DNA from: Candidatus Thiodiazotropha sp. LNASS1
Lineage (GTDB): Bacteria > Pseudomonadota > Gammaproteobacteria > Chromatiales > Chromatiaceae
Length of the DNA stretch: 64,000 nt
Direction of reading: 5' to 3'
Assembly: GCF_964212655.1 (NCBI RefSeq)
Contig: NZ_OZ156465.1
Location: 4,650,001-4,714,000 of the forward strand
How positions within the stretch are numbered: position 1 is the first letter of the stretch; each line of letters opens with the position of its first letter. A program made the position numbers and the translations under genes. Of this stretch, positions 38,527 to 48,500 are shown piece after piece. The notes below the pieces were generated by a model. The model was not told where the DNA came from. It saw nothing but the letters and a program-made list of their open reading frames with translations, and ran no database searches.

Positions 38527-40263
38527 TTAGAGTTTATCCTCCCATACGTAAATAGCTTCCGCTTTGTTACCTGGTTCAAAGAATTTAAGCTGCTTGACCA
38601 GCGATTTTACCAACATTATTCCGCGTCCGCTGTAAAGGGTCTCATTTGTCACATGTTGTGACAATGTCTTGAATTCGAACCCATGCCCACTGTCTTCCAC
38701 CGTTATCACAATATATCCACTATTGTTGTTTTGATGAATTCTCAATCCGATGCGTATCTGTCCTTCTGTCAATGCCTCCAGGCGTTGCTCCCGTTGTTGG
38801 AAATAGTTGGTGAATCCATCTTCCCCCTGTTTAAGCAAGGAATCCAATTGCAGTACACCGTGATCCAGGGCATTGATATAGAGTTCGGTGAGGATGGTGA
38901 ATAACGGGCGCCGATGCTCATGCAGTCCGGCTGTCTCCTGAATGTAGTTGATAAGTATGGGTACAGGATCGGCCTGACGCAGTTGACTACCGTAAAGAAT
39001 GAGCTGGAACTCGATGCAGTCAGGTTGCTCATGGGAAAACAGGTTTTGCGGCATATCCCCGTCAGTTACAAAATGGTGTGACCCAGATTCCCAGCCAGGT
39101 AACAGCTCACGGATCAGCGGCACTTCGACAACACTGATATCATCATCTTGGGGGGCGTCCTGGCAAAATGCTTCAAGATCCTTGGCGAGTTTATCCATTA
39201 TGTAAGAACTGCTGTCGCTCTTCCTGATGGCCTCAATAAACCGCTTTTGGCCGAACAATTCACCATTCGAATCACGCGCTTCGGTAACGCCGTCAGTTGC
39301 GAGAATAACCCTGTCACCCTCATCGACCCGCAGGTGATGAAAGTCATCCCTGAAATCGATATCCGGAGCGATACCCAAGGGGAGGGATTTTGATGCTATT
39401 TCATACTTTAGACGCATACTCTCATTCTCGATTAAGTAGCAGTCCGGCATGCCGCAATTGATAATTGAGATATGATCCAACTGGTGGTCGACCTTAACGA
39501 ACTGGGCAGCCAAGAACATCCCGGTTGGCAATAGATCATGCAGCTTGTTGTTGATGGCGAAGAGTATCTGTTGGGGAGCAAACCCCTTGGCTGTCATGGA
39601 GCGAAATGCTTCGGAGGTTGGCAGTGCACCCAGCGCTGCGGCCAATCCATGGCCGGTGAAGTCACCCAGCAGGACATGCAGGTCGTGTGATGGGGCGAAC
39701 GCTGTCAGCATCAGGTCGCCACTGAATACGCTGGCAGGTTTCAACAGGCTGCGGATATGCTCGAGGGCCACATTACCGGCGATGACCGCACCGCTGAACA
39801 CCTGTTCGGCAATCTCTTCGTCACGTTGCATGCGACTGTAGAGCATACGGGTGTCCTGATGCAGGGTGCGGATGCGCTCCATGGCCTTAACCTTGGCTGA
39901 TAGCACTGTGAAACTGTACGGCTTGGAGAGAAAGTCGTCGCCGCCAACCTCGACACAACGGGCAAGGGCCTTTTCATCGGACATGGCTGTGAGGAAGATA
40001 ATGGGGACGAAATGGTCACCTGCCAGGCGTTTGATTTCGGAAGCGGCTTCATAGCCGTCCATGACCGGCATCATGACATCCATGAAAATAATATCCGGAC
40101 TCTGTTTTCTGAAATGTTGTATGGCCTCAGCTCCGTTCTCGGCCTCAATTACATTGTAACCGTGTTTTTTTAACAACGCCTTGAGAATCATACGGTTTGT
40201 CACTTCGTCCTCGACAATGAGTGCGATTCCGTTGTGCTGAGGTTGAGTTGAGATTTTTGGCAT
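38527..40263 (-). CDS. Receiver-PP2C phosphatase-HATPase switch protein (RsbU-like)
   Basis: 578 residues. Receiver domain with D62 (FMDVMMP) and K114; a SpoIIE/PP2C phosphatase domain (SGDLMLTAF, LGDFTGHGLAAALGA, VILATDGVTEARD, DDISVVEV); then a GHKL ATPase/anti-sigma-type kinase domain (LYINALDHG, VEDSGHGFEF, SGRGIMLVKSL). This couples a phosphatase and the opposing kinase in one protein, as in partner-switching systems that control an anti-anti-sigma STAS protein. No separate STAS partner gene is adjacent. A hairpin-rich repeat lies upstream at 40356-40575. Confidence 0.88.
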   Translation of the reverse strand: MPKISTQPQHNGIALIVEDEVTNRMILKALLKKHGYNVIEAENGAEAIQHFRKQSPDIIFMDVMMPVMDGYEAASEIKRLAGDHFVPIIFLTAMSDEKALARCVEVGGDDFLSKPYSFTVLSAKVKAMERIRTLHQDTRMLYSRMQRDEEIAEQVFSGAVIAGNVALEHIRSLLKPASVFSGDLMLTAFAPSHDLHVLLGDFTGHGLAAALGALPTSEAFRSMTAKGFAPQQILFAINNKLHDLLPTGMFLAAQFVKVDHQLDHISIINCGMPDCYLIENESMRLKYEIASKSLPLGIAPDIDFRDDFHHLRVDEGDRVILATDGVTEARDSNGELFGQKRFIEAIRKSDSSSYIMDKLAKDLEAFCQDAPQDDDISVVEVPLIRELLPGWESGSHHFVTDGDMPQNLFSHEQPDCIEFQLILYGSQLRQADPVPILINYIQETAGLHEHRRPLFTILTELYINALDHGVLQLDSLLKQGEDGFTNYFQQREQRLEALTEGQIRIGLRIHQNNNSGYIVITVEDSGHGFEFKTLSQHVTNETLYSGRGIMLVKSLVKQLKFFEPGNKAEAIYVWEDKL

Positions 40264-40355
40264 AGTGCTTACCGAAATTATTATTGATATATAGAAATTC
40301 AGGTTTTATTAAATGTAACAAACTCAAATGTGCCCGGTTTTACTCCTGATGTACA

Positions 40356-40575
40356 CTAGGGTCTGTTAACACTAATCCAATTGGCCCTGCTGGGACTATT
40401 TTTTCGTCCCGCAAGGCAGCGTGAGCGAGGTGTAGTGACTCTACATGAGCGAATGCTAACGCCGCTGGGCGTTGCTCGTCGCTCATTTGGAATAACTAAA
40501 CTTCTCTCCTCGCGCCTTGATGGGCGCTTTTTCAGGCGCAACAGGGCCAATTGGATTAGTGTTAACAGGCCCTGG
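40356..40575. mobile_element. Miniature inverted-repeat element, 212 bp (short form)
   Basis: Terminal repeats at 40358-40388 and 40543-40573 match over 31 bp with one difference. The element proper (40360-40571) is flanked by CTAG and CTGG, consistent with a 4-bp target duplication. It equals the 263-bp copy at 45191-45453 minus 51 bp that held the inner arms of its two hairpins. It encodes no protein; small open frames across it are chance. It occupies the 387-bp divergent gap between the phosphatase gene and the Mla-like operon (40264-40650); the remainder of the gap shows no gene. Confidence 0.88.
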
Positions 40576-40650
40576 CTGAAGCTGTGGCCATTAGGCTGCA
40601 GTACCATATTGTGATATGAAGATACGCCAAATCTACCTGGAAACCTATAC

Positions 40651-41781
40651 GTGTCCGAGGAATCGCTGACAATTTCATACCCATCTGAGAGCCGGGCGGT
40701 GCTCTCTTTTAAGGGTTCCTGGACACTGCGTGATGTAAGTTTCGACTGGCAGGGAGTGATACAGGAACTGACTGATCGTAGAGGGCTTGAAGCGATTTCA
40801 CTCGATACCGGCCAGCTTGTTCGTTGGGACAGTCAATTTCTGAGTCTGGTGCTGCATCTGCATGATTTTGCCCACCAGCGGGATCTGCAGCTTGATACTG
40901 AGGGTTTGCCGGAAGGGGTCCGCAGGTTGCTGAAACTGGCTCAGGATATCCCTGAACGCAAAGGTGCACGGCGTCGGGCGCAGTCCTATTCATGGCTCTA
41001 TCGTATCGGAGCAATGACCCTGAAGGCCTGGCGGGAGTCGGTGCTGTTCACGCGGTTTGCCGGTGAACTGACGCTCTCTCTGTGGCGACTGTTCTCCGGT
41101 AGGGCGAATTTTCGCGCAATCGACTTTCTGCATTTCCTTCAGGCAGCCGGTCCGGAGGCTCTCCCCATCGTCAGTCTGATCGGTGTGCTGGTCGGGGCGG
41201 TGCTTGCATTCGTGGGCGCTATACAACTGCAGATGTTCGGCGCTGAGATCTATGTCGCCAATCTGGTGGGCCTGGGATCGGTAAGAGAAATGGGGGCCAT
41301 GATGACCGCCATAATCATGGCCGGTCGAACCGGCTCTGCCTATGCGGCTCAACTTGGTACCATGCAGGTCAACAATGAGATCGATGCATTGAAAACATTC
41401 GGTATCTCTGTAGTGGATTTTCTGGTGCTGCCGCGGTTTTTGGCGCTGTTGATTATGCTGCCATTCCTTACCCTTTGGGCTGACATGCTGGCAATTCTTG
41501 GGGGGTTGATGGTCGGTGTCTGGGTATTGGATATCTCGCTGATCGAATATCTGATTCAGACCCGGGAATCCATGGGCTGGGGCGATTTGGCGGTTGGCAC
41601 GGTGAAGAGTGTACTGTTTGCCATTGTGATCGCCATGTCGGGGTGTCTGCGGGGATTGCAGAGCGGCAGGAACTCTTCGGCGGTTGGGCATGCAACCACT
41701 TCAGCAATGGTGACGGCGATACTGCTGATTGTGATTTGGGATGCCATATCAACATTGATCTTCAATCAATTGGGGATATGA
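40651..41781 (+). CDS. MlaE-like lipid ABC transporter permease with N-terminal STAS domain
   Basis: 376 residues. A STAS-like domain (about 5-100) is fused in front of an MlaE permease (about 130-376) with GVLVGAVLAFVGAIQLQMFGA, LVGLGSVREMGAMMTAIIMAGRTGSAYAAQLGTM and a C-terminal GLQSGRNSSAVGHATTSAMV. In E. coli the STAS protein MlaB is separate; here it is fused. Inner membrane. GTG start at 40651. First gene of a four-gene operon for phospholipid or other lipid traffic between membranes. Confidence 0.92.
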   Translation: MSEESLTISYPSESRAVLSFKGSWTLRDVSFDWQGVIQELTDRRGLEAISLDTGQLVRWDSQFLSLVLHLHDFAHQRDLQLDTEGLPEGVRRLLKLAQDIPERKGARRRAQSYSWLYRIGAMTLKAWRESVLFTRFAGELTLSLWRLFSGRANFRAIDFLHFLQAAGPEALPIVSLIGVLVGAVLAFVGAIQLQMFGAEIYVANLVGLGSVREMGAMMTAIIMAGRTGSAYAAQLGTMQVNNEIDALKTFGISVVDFLVLPRFLALLIMLPFLTLWADMLAILGGLMVGVWVLDISLIEYLIQTRESMGWGDLAVGTVKSVLFAIVIAMSGCLRGLQSGRNSSAVGHATTSAMVTAILLIVIWDAISTLIFNQLGI

Positions 41782-41784
41782 ACG

Positions 41785-42585
41785 ATGGCGATGAATACTG
41801 CATCTGTCGAAACTCCGGCAACATCGCATATCGAGGTTAGGGATCTGACCATGGCATATGGTGATTTCGTGATCCAGCGCGATCTCAACTTTACAATCCG
41901 GCAGGGTGATATCTTTATCGTCATGGGTGGCAGTGGGTGTGGCAAGAGTACCCTGTTGCGTCATTTGATCGGACTGATAAAGCCGGCAAAAGGCAAAATT
42001 TACTATCATGGCCACGGATTCTGGCAGTTGGATGAGGAACGGCGGCAGGACCTGATGCGAAGAATGGGGGTGCTCTATCAAAGTGGTGCCCTCTGGAGCA
42101 ACATGACACTGGTGGAAAATATCTCAATGCCGATCGAGACCTATACGGATCTGTCCACGGCGCAGGCGCGGGAATTGGCATCCTATAAGCTGTCTCTGGT
42201 AGGCCTCAAGGGTTTTGAAGGCTACCTTCCCGCTGAGATCAGTGGTGGTATGCAGAAGCGGGCCGGACTCGCCCGAGCGATGGCGCTGGACCCGGAATTG
42301 CTGTTCTTCGATGAACCGTCCGCTGGGTTGGATCCTGTCAGCGCGAAACGGCTGGACGACTTGATCATCGAGTTGAGTGAGAGTCTTGGCACCACGATCG
42401 TGGTAGTGACCCATGAATTGGCCAGCATATTCGCTATTGGAAATAATTCGGTGTTTCTCGATTCCGAATGCAAGACCATGATTGCTCATGGCAACCCGGG
42501 TGATCTGCTGCAAAGCTGCAATGATCCCAGAGTACAGGCATTTCTGACCCGGGGCACGGATGCCTCATCAACTCCAGGAATCTGA
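41785..42585 (+). CDS. MlaF-like ABC transporter ATPase
   Basis: 266 residues. Walker A GGSGCGKSTLLRHL; the MlaF-type signature AEISGGMQKRAGLARAMALDPELLFFDEPSAGLDPVSA; switch histidine VVVTHELASIFAI. Starts 3 bp after the permease gene. Powers the neighbouring permease and MCE protein. Confidence 0.95.
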   Translation: MAMNTASVETPATSHIEVRDLTMAYGDFVIQRDLNFTIRQGDIFIVMGGSGCGKSTLLRHLIGLIKPAKGKIYYHGHGFWQLDEERRQDLMRRMGVLYQSGALWSNMTLVENISMPIETYTDLSTAQARELASYKLSLVGLKGFEGYLPAEISGGMQKRAGLARAMALDPELLFFDEPSAGLDPVSAKRLDDLIIELSESLGTTIVVVTHELASIFAIGNNSVFLDSECKTMIAHGNPGDLLQSCNDPRVQAFLTRGTDASSTPGI

Positions 42586-42590
42586 ATAGT

Positions 42591-43601
42591 ATGCAATCGA
42601 AGGTCAGTCCAACCCTCATCGGTCTCTTCGTTCTGGCATCGCTGGTATTGGGATTGAGCGCAATATTTCTGCTCTCCGACGGCAATCTGTCTCATCAATC
42701 CACACGCTTTATTCTGTTTTTCGAGAGTGATGTCAAGGGGCTTCAGGTCGGCTCGCCGGTGAATTTTCGGGGCGTCAGGATAGGCAAGGTCGAGTCGATG
42801 TCGATCACCTATTTCAAGGAGAGTGGCGAATTCAGGATTCCCGTCATCATCGGCATCGATGATACGCGGGTAGGGATCGATGGTGTACAGACAGGCAGCG
42901 GTGTATTGATCGGATTGGATGAACTGATCAAGCAGGGGCTTCGGGCGAGACTCAATCTGCAAAGCCTGGTGACCGGAAAACTGGAGATAGAGCTCGATTT
43001 TCATCCCGGCACACCGGTTCGGCTGGTGAGCGCCAACTCTGAATACCGGGAAATCCCCACCATTCAATCGAGTATGGAGCGAATCGCCACCGCATTGGAG
43101 GCGATGCCAATTGAACGGATTATGACACGCCTGTCAGGGATTCTGGACAGTATTGATGAGATGGCCGCCGACGGTGAGTTTGAGCGTTTGAAAGCGTCTC
43201 TGTTCCAGATAACCCGGCGTCTCGATAGTATCACCCAACAGCTGCATCGGGTTACACCTCAACTCATAGACGATAGTACAAATACCCTTGCGGAAGCGCA
43301 GGTAATGCTTACAGAGATAACCCTAACCGCTACCAAATCTCAGCAGTTGATATCGGAAACAGAAGGCAGGTTGGCCAAGGCGTTTACCAGTTGGGAGCGG
43401 ACCATGGCCAATGGCGAGGTGACATTCTCGCAGCTGGGGCAGGTGGCCTCCTCAGCGGATAAGGTGCTCAGTGAGGATTCACCGGTAATGACCGAACTGA
43501 CCGCCGCCCTGCGTGAACTGGGTGCGGCGGCAAGATCCATTCGAAATATGTCGGAGTACCTGGAACGCCATCCCGAAGCCATATTGAGGGGGAAACAGTA
43601 A
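42591..43601 (+). CDS. MCE-family substrate-binding protein (MlaD-like)
   Basis: 336 residues. One N-terminal membrane anchor (about 7-28), then an MCE domain (FESDVKGLQVGSPVNFRGVRIGKVES..., LVTGKLEIELDFHPG) and a long helical C-terminal region likely to form a coiled tunnel or needle, as in longer MCE proteins. Longer than E. coli MlaD (about 180 residues). Located in the periplasm, anchored in the inner membrane; binds lipid. Stop overlaps the next start. Confidence 0.92.
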   Translation: MQSKVSPTLIGLFVLASLVLGLSAIFLLSDGNLSHQSTRFILFFESDVKGLQVGSPVNFRGVRIGKVESMSITYFKESGEFRIPVIIGIDDTRVGIDGVQTGSGVLIGLDELIKQGLRARLNLQSLVTGKLEIELDFHPGTPVRLVSANSEYREIPTIQSSMERIATALEAMPIERIMTRLSGILDSIDEMAADGEFERLKASLFQITRRLDSITQQLHRVTPQLIDDSTNTLAEAQVMLTEITLTATKSQQLISETEGRLAKAFTSWERTMANGEVTFSQLGQVASSADKVLSEDSPVMTELTAALRELGAAARSIRNMSEYLERHPEAILRGKQ

Positions 43602-44212
43602 TGCAATCTACACCTGGTGCGCGAATTCCGATTATCGCGCTTTTTCTTGCGCTGTTGTTTTCAGGCTGTGCCGGGACCTCGTCCCAACCGACCCGTTTCT
43701 ATCGCCTCGATGGCCAGCCGGGTAAAACCGAGGCCATCTCCCTGAAACCTCTGCCCGGGCAGCAGTTATTGGGCATCGGGCCGATAAAATTGGCAGCTTA
43801 CCTGGACCGCCCGCAAATCATTGAGCGCCAGACACAACATCGGCTGCAGCTGCATGAATTCGATCACTGGGCAGGCTCACTGCAAGAGAATATCATCCAG
43901 GTGGTTACTCATTTAATGCGACAAAAGCTGACTGATATGAAGGTCATCGACTATCCCTGGCATGGGACTATCAGGCCGGATTACGAGGTATTGATGACAA
44001 TCAATCGTTTCGAGCGTGAAGGTGACAGGATTTGGTTACAAATGCGCTGGAGTCTGATTAGGAGTAGCGACAACAGGCTTATGGAGATGCAACGGCTTGC
44101 GATCGAAGAGCCTTTGCAGGGTAGCGGTGTTGAAGCCGGCGTGGTTGCCGCCAATCGTGCGCTGGGTCAAATGGCAGAGCGAATGGCCACGGCAATCCTC
44201 TCCATGGAGTAG
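43601..44212 (+). CDS. ABC-type transport auxiliary lipoprotein (PqiC/LetC-like)
   Basis: 203 residues. Lipobox LFSGC (about 20-24) and a domain beginning FYRLDGQPGK, then LGIGPIKLAAYLDRPQIIERQ, typical of ABC_trans_aux/PqiC lipoproteins. Probably an outer-membrane partner of the MCE transporter. It overlaps the mce gene by one base. There is no MlaC gene, so this system mixes Mla-like permease/ATPase with a Pqi-like outer-membrane end. Confidence 0.87.
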   Translation: MQSTPGARIPIIALFLALLFSGCAGTSSQPTRFYRLDGQPGKTEAISLKPLPGQQLLGIGPIKLAAYLDRPQIIERQTQHRLQLHEFDHWAGSLQENIIQVVTHLMRQKLTDMKVIDYPWHGTIRPDYEVLMTINRFEREGDRIWLQMRWSLIRSSDNRLMEMQRLAIEEPLQGSGVEAGVVAANRALGQMAERMATAILSME

Positions 44213-44264
44213 CAATCCCGAGCCTGACCGGAAGACTATCGGGCTAAGGGATCCTGCATTACCT

Positions 44265-44346
44265 CGTTCCCACGCTCCGCGTGGGAATGCATACGAAAGG
44301 TCGGTAATAAGGTGAAGTATGAGTTCCCACCCAGGAGTGTGGGAAC
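44265..44346. repeat. REP-like hairpin repeats
   Basis: TTCCCACG and CGTGGGAA pair around CTCCG (44267-44287), followed by ATGCATAC. A second hairpin pairs GTTCCCAC with GTGGGAAC (44323-44346). The first matches, from memory, a repeat widespread in many gammaproteobacterial genomes. The convergent position between the lipoprotein gene and csiV suits transcription termination or mRNA protection. Confidence 0.7.
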
Positions 44347-44364
44347 TGGAAACAAGCCGCTGCG

Positions 44365-45150
44365 CTACTGAGTCACGGGCTTTTGTTCCACTTGCCCCTG
44401 CGGCTGAGTCTGGGTCGGTGGAACTATTGTCGGAACCGGCACAGGGGTTTCAACGATTTCGGGTTGTGGCGGCTCATAGCGTTCTGCGATCGTCAGCAGG
44501 CCGATCACCGGGTGGTCGATGTAGTGGAGCTTTCCGCTACGCATGCGCCTGCTCTCCTGCATCCGGTAATGCCGGAAGCGTGGCATAAAACCAAAATTGT
44601 CATCATTCGCTTGCGCAGGGCCTCCACGGACGCTTCTATGTAACACAATATCTGCATCCAGGTGCAGATAGCGTTTGATGCTGAATTTCAGGGTGCCCTC
44701 GAGTTTCGGTGGATTGAAATCCGAGACCTTTGCGCCATCTGCGGGCAACAGAGAGAATTGGACCTGTTTAGCCTTGTCGGGATGTTCCATCGGCTGACGC
44801 CATGCAACATGGTAAAGGGGGCGGTAGTCACGGGATCTTCGCATTTGGCGCCAGGCGTCATTCAGGGATCTCTCCTCAGCGGGCAAGGCACGAAAGGCGA
44901 CGGGTTTATTATTCGCTAGAGGTTGTCCCTTTGTGAACCAGGCCGCATTGCTTGGCGACGGCCTTCCCGGATCATCGGGCCATCCCTCAGTGGAGCCGGC
45001 ACCTGGCGCAATGCGTTCGAAGATCAGCACCTCAAATTGATACCAAACGGGGGCGTTGTCATTGTCTGCGCCCGCTGCCGGTAACATCATTGGCTGCATC
45101 ATGAGTGCGCCTATAAGCAGAGCGCTTAACTTTTCCCGGAACCTTCTCAT
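44365..45150 (-). CDS. csiV: CsiV-family periplasmic protein
   Basis: 261 residues. A signal peptide (MRRFREKLSALLIGALMMQP..., cleavage near PAAGA) is followed by YQFEVLIFER, the opening of the CsiV family (peptidoglycan-associated proteins needed for Vibrio cell-shape integrity), with VKLEGTLKF-like and RYLHLDADI segments. A Pro/Gln-rich tail (PVPVPTIVPPTQTQPQ...) may be unstructured. It sits downstream of mfd, the usual neighbour of csiV. A miniature transposon separates the two genes. Confidence 0.85.
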   Translation of the reverse strand: MRRFREKLSALLIGALMMQPMMLPAAGADNDNAPVWYQFEVLIFERIAPGAGSTEGWPDDPGRPSPSNAAWFTKGQPLANNKPVAFRALPAEERSLNDAWRQMRRSRDYRPLYHVAWRQPMEHPDKAKQVQFSLLPADGAKVSDFNPPKLEGTLKFSIKRYLHLDADIVLHRSVRGGPAQANDDNFGFMPRFRHYRMQESRRMRSGKLHYIDHPVIGLLTIAERYEPPQPEIVETPVPVPTIVPPTQTQPQGQVEQKPVTQ

Positions 45151-45186
45151 CTGGTAAACCTTATCAACCCATTCTCATCAATTGCA

Positions 45187-45457
45187 CTAGGGCCTGTTAA
45201 CACTAATCCAATACGCCCTGCTGGGGCTGTTTTTGTGCCCAGCAAGGCAGAATGAGCGTAGTGTAGTTATTCTACATGAGCGAATGATAACGCCGCTGGG
45301 TGCGAAAACAGCCCCAGCCCTTCGGGTTGTGCCTGAAAAAGCGCCACTCGGTGTTGCTCGTCGTTCATTTGGAATAACCAAACTTCTCTCCTCGCGCCTT
45401 GATTGGCGCTTTTTCAGGCACAACAGGGCGCATTGGATTAGTGTTAACAGGCCCTAG
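45187..45457. mobile_element. Miniature inverted-repeat element, 263 bp (full form)
   Basis: Both ends (45189-45219 and 45425-45455) match over 31 bp with one mismatch and are flanked by CTAG on each side, as for a 4-bp target duplication. Inside are two side-by-side long hairpins: arms 45220-45243 with 45295-45318 (21 of 24 paired), and arms 45327-45345 with 45405-45423 (19 of 19). Each has a smaller hairpin at its tip (TGTAG/CTACA; TTTGG/CCAAA). No coding capacity. YTAR targets are typical of IS5-type transposases, so mobilisation in trans by an IS5-family enzyme is my inference. The surrounding gap 45151-45531 holds no gene. Confidence 0.88.
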
Positions 45458-45531
45458 TATATTCTTCGGTCGATACTGGAAAGTGCGCCAGTAGCGGTTT
45501 CATTATGCATGCCATCCTTTGTTGAACCACA

Positions 45532-48500
45532 TCAGTCTATCAGGCTGTCAAGCAGGGTGTGTATTTTTTTAACCCGCCTGTCGGGCACCTCGAGATCGGC
45601 GATATAGCGTAGTTTATCACTCCCATCCAGCTTGTATGTATTGGGTCGGCTCTGGATCAGGCCGATCAATATGGCCGGATCGAGTTTAGGATTCTCATCA
45701 AACAGCAGTCGCGCCCCTTTGGGCCCGGCTTCGATCTTACGAATACCCAGGGGGTGGGCACGCAGTTTCAGCTCTGTGATTTCAAACAGATTCTTGGTCG
45801 CTTCCGGCAGCAGTCCAAATCGATCGATCATCTCAACCTGCAGATCCCGCAGCTCGGTCTGATCCTTGGCACTGGCGATGCGTTTGTAGAGAACCAGACG
45901 TGAATGGACATCGGGCAGATAGTCTTCCGGCAGCAGGGCGGGGATATTGAGTTCGATCTCCGTACCGTGGTCCAGCGGCCTGTCCAATTCCGGTTGTCTG
46001 CCGGCCTTAAGTGCCGCTACCGCCCTATCAAGTAGCTCGGTATAGAGTGAAAAGCCGATCTCCTGGATCTGGCCGCTCTGCTCTTCGCCCAGCAACTCAC
46101 CCGCACCGCGAATCTCCAGGTCGTGGGTGGACAGGGTAAAACCGGCGCCAAGATCTTCAAGGGATTCAATGGCTTCAAGGCGTTTTTTGGCATCCGCCGT
46201 CATGCTACCTGGCGGAGGTGTCAGCAGATAGGCATAGGCCCGATGGTGGGAACGGCCAACACGGCCGCGAATCTGATGAAGTTGGGCCAGCCCCAATTTG
46301 TCCGCCCGGTTGATAATCATGGTATTGGCACTGGGTACGTCGATGCCGCTCTCGATGATCGTGGTGCAGATCAGCAGGCTGAAGCGCTGGTGGTAGAAGT
46401 CGCGCATGATCCCTTCCAGTTCCCGTTCACGCATCTGGCCATGGGCAATCTGGAGCCGAATGCCGGGCAGCAGGGATTCGAGCCGTTGAGCCATGTTTTC
46501 AATGGTGCTGACCTCGTTGTGCAGGAAATAGATCTGTCCGCCGCGCTTCAACTCCCGTTGGCAGGCCTCGATGATGAGGCTGTCATTCCATTGGCTGACA
46601 AAGGTCTTGACCGGATGGCGCAGGGCAGGCGGGGTGGCGATGATGGAGAGATCGCGCATCCCCGACATGGCCATGTTGAGGGTACGGGGTATGGGAGTGG
46701 CGGTCAGGGTCAATAGGTCGACCTCGCTTCGCAGTGTCTTGAGCTTCTCTTTGTGGCGCACGCCAAAGCGATGTTCTTCATCGATGATCACCAAACCCAG
46801 ATTTTTGAATTTGATCTCCTGTGACAACAGTTTATGGGTGCCCACAACGATATCGATAGTTCCATCCCGCAGGCCGTCGATCACCTTTTGCTGCTGTTTC
46901 CCGGTACGGAAGCGGGACAGGCTCTCCACCTTCACCGGCCAGTCGGCGAAGCGATCGGCGAAATTCTGGTAGTGTTGTTGCGCCAACAGTGTGGTTGGCA
47001 CCAATACCGCAATCTGTTTATTGCCCTGGGTTGCCATGAAAGCGGCGCGCATGGCGACTTCCGTCTTGCCAAAACCGACATCGCCGCAGACCACCCGGTC
47101 CATGGGGCGGGTTGAGACCATGTCCTGCAATACAGCGTCGATAGTCTGGAGTTGGTCCGGTGTCTCTTCGAAATCGAATGAAGAGGCGAAGGCCTGATAC
47201 TCGTCATCCGGTGTGGGAAAGGCCACGCCTTGGCGTGCGGCGCGCCGTGCATAAATCTCCAGCAGTTCTGCAGCAACATCACGTATCTGCTTGGCGGCTT
47301 TGCGTTTTGTTTTTTCCCACTGGTCCCCACCTAAACGGTGCAGCGGTGCGTTTTCCGGGGATGCACCGGCATATCGGCTGATCAGATGGAGCGAGGCGAC
47401 CGGTACATAGAGTTTATCGCCGCGGGCGTACTCCAGGGTTAGAAACTCTGTCTGCATGCCGCCTACATTGAGGGTCTGCAGACCGAGATAACGACCCACG
47501 CCATGATCTTCATGCACCACCGGGGCACCCATGTGCAATTCGGTGAGGTTGCGTACAATCTGATCCGGATCCTGACTGACCTTGCGCCGCCTTCGCTCCT
47601 GGCGTACCCGTTCGCCATAGAGCTGGGTCTCGGTGATCAGGGCGATACCCTGTTCCTGCAGCCAAAGTCCCTGTTCCAGTGGCGCCACGCACAGTGCTAT
47701 CTTGATATTGTCGTTGAGAAAGGTATCCCAGCCATCAACGACCTTGGGATCTATATGGAGATCCCGCAGGGTTCCCAACAACATCTCCCGTCGACCGGCG
47801 CCTTCGGCGATAAAAAGCACCCGCGTGGATTTGTTCTCGAGAAAATGCCGCAATGCGGAGGCTGGATCCTTGCTGCGCACCTGGAAAGCGACCGGTGGAG
47901 GCAGTTTGGAATTGAAGTTAATCACATCGGCATAGCCTTTACTGCGTGCCGCTACTTTGTGGTAGCTCAGCATGATTGAGTGACCCTGCTTCAAAAACGA
48001 GGCAAGTTCGTCTGCCGAAATGTAGAGCTTGCTTGGCGCCAGCAGGGGCCGTTCGAGATCGTGACGGCGCTCTTCAAACCGCACCTTCACCTCATTGAAG
48101 AAGATTGTCGCCCGCTCTCTCACCTCTTCCAGTTCCATCACCATATGGTGTTTCGGCAGGTAATCGAAAAGGGTTTCGGTCTGTTCGAAAAACAGCGGCA
48201 GGTAGTATTCAAGGCCGCCGGGCATCCTGCCATCGGAAACATCCTGATAGATCAGGCTTTGCTGCAGATCCCCTTCGAACTGACTACGGTAGTTACGGCG
48301 AAATCGATTGATAGCCGCTTCATCCATGGGAAACTCCCTGGCGGGGAGCATTTCGATGCGTGGGACCTTGTCGCAGGAGCGTTGGCTCTCCGGATCGAAG
48401 GTTCGTATGGTATCGACCTCATCGTCGAACAGATCGATACGATAGGGGCGTTGGCTGCCCATGGGGAAGATATCGAGCAGGGATCCCCTGACAGCGAATT

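Noticed and set aside
40356-40614. Small open frames on both strands inside the 212-bp element
   Set aside because: Palindromic non-coding element; mirror-image frames on both strands are an effect of the inverted repeats.
44265-44346. tRNA-like or CRISPR repeat at the hairpins after the lipoprotein gene
   Set aside because: No cloverleaf and no regularly spaced direct repeats; it is two REP-like inverted repeats.
45187-45457. Idea that the double-hairpin element is an integron attC site
   Set aside because: The ends do not fit the GTTRRRY/RYYYAAC core arrangement with cassettes between sites, and copies are scattered, not tandem.
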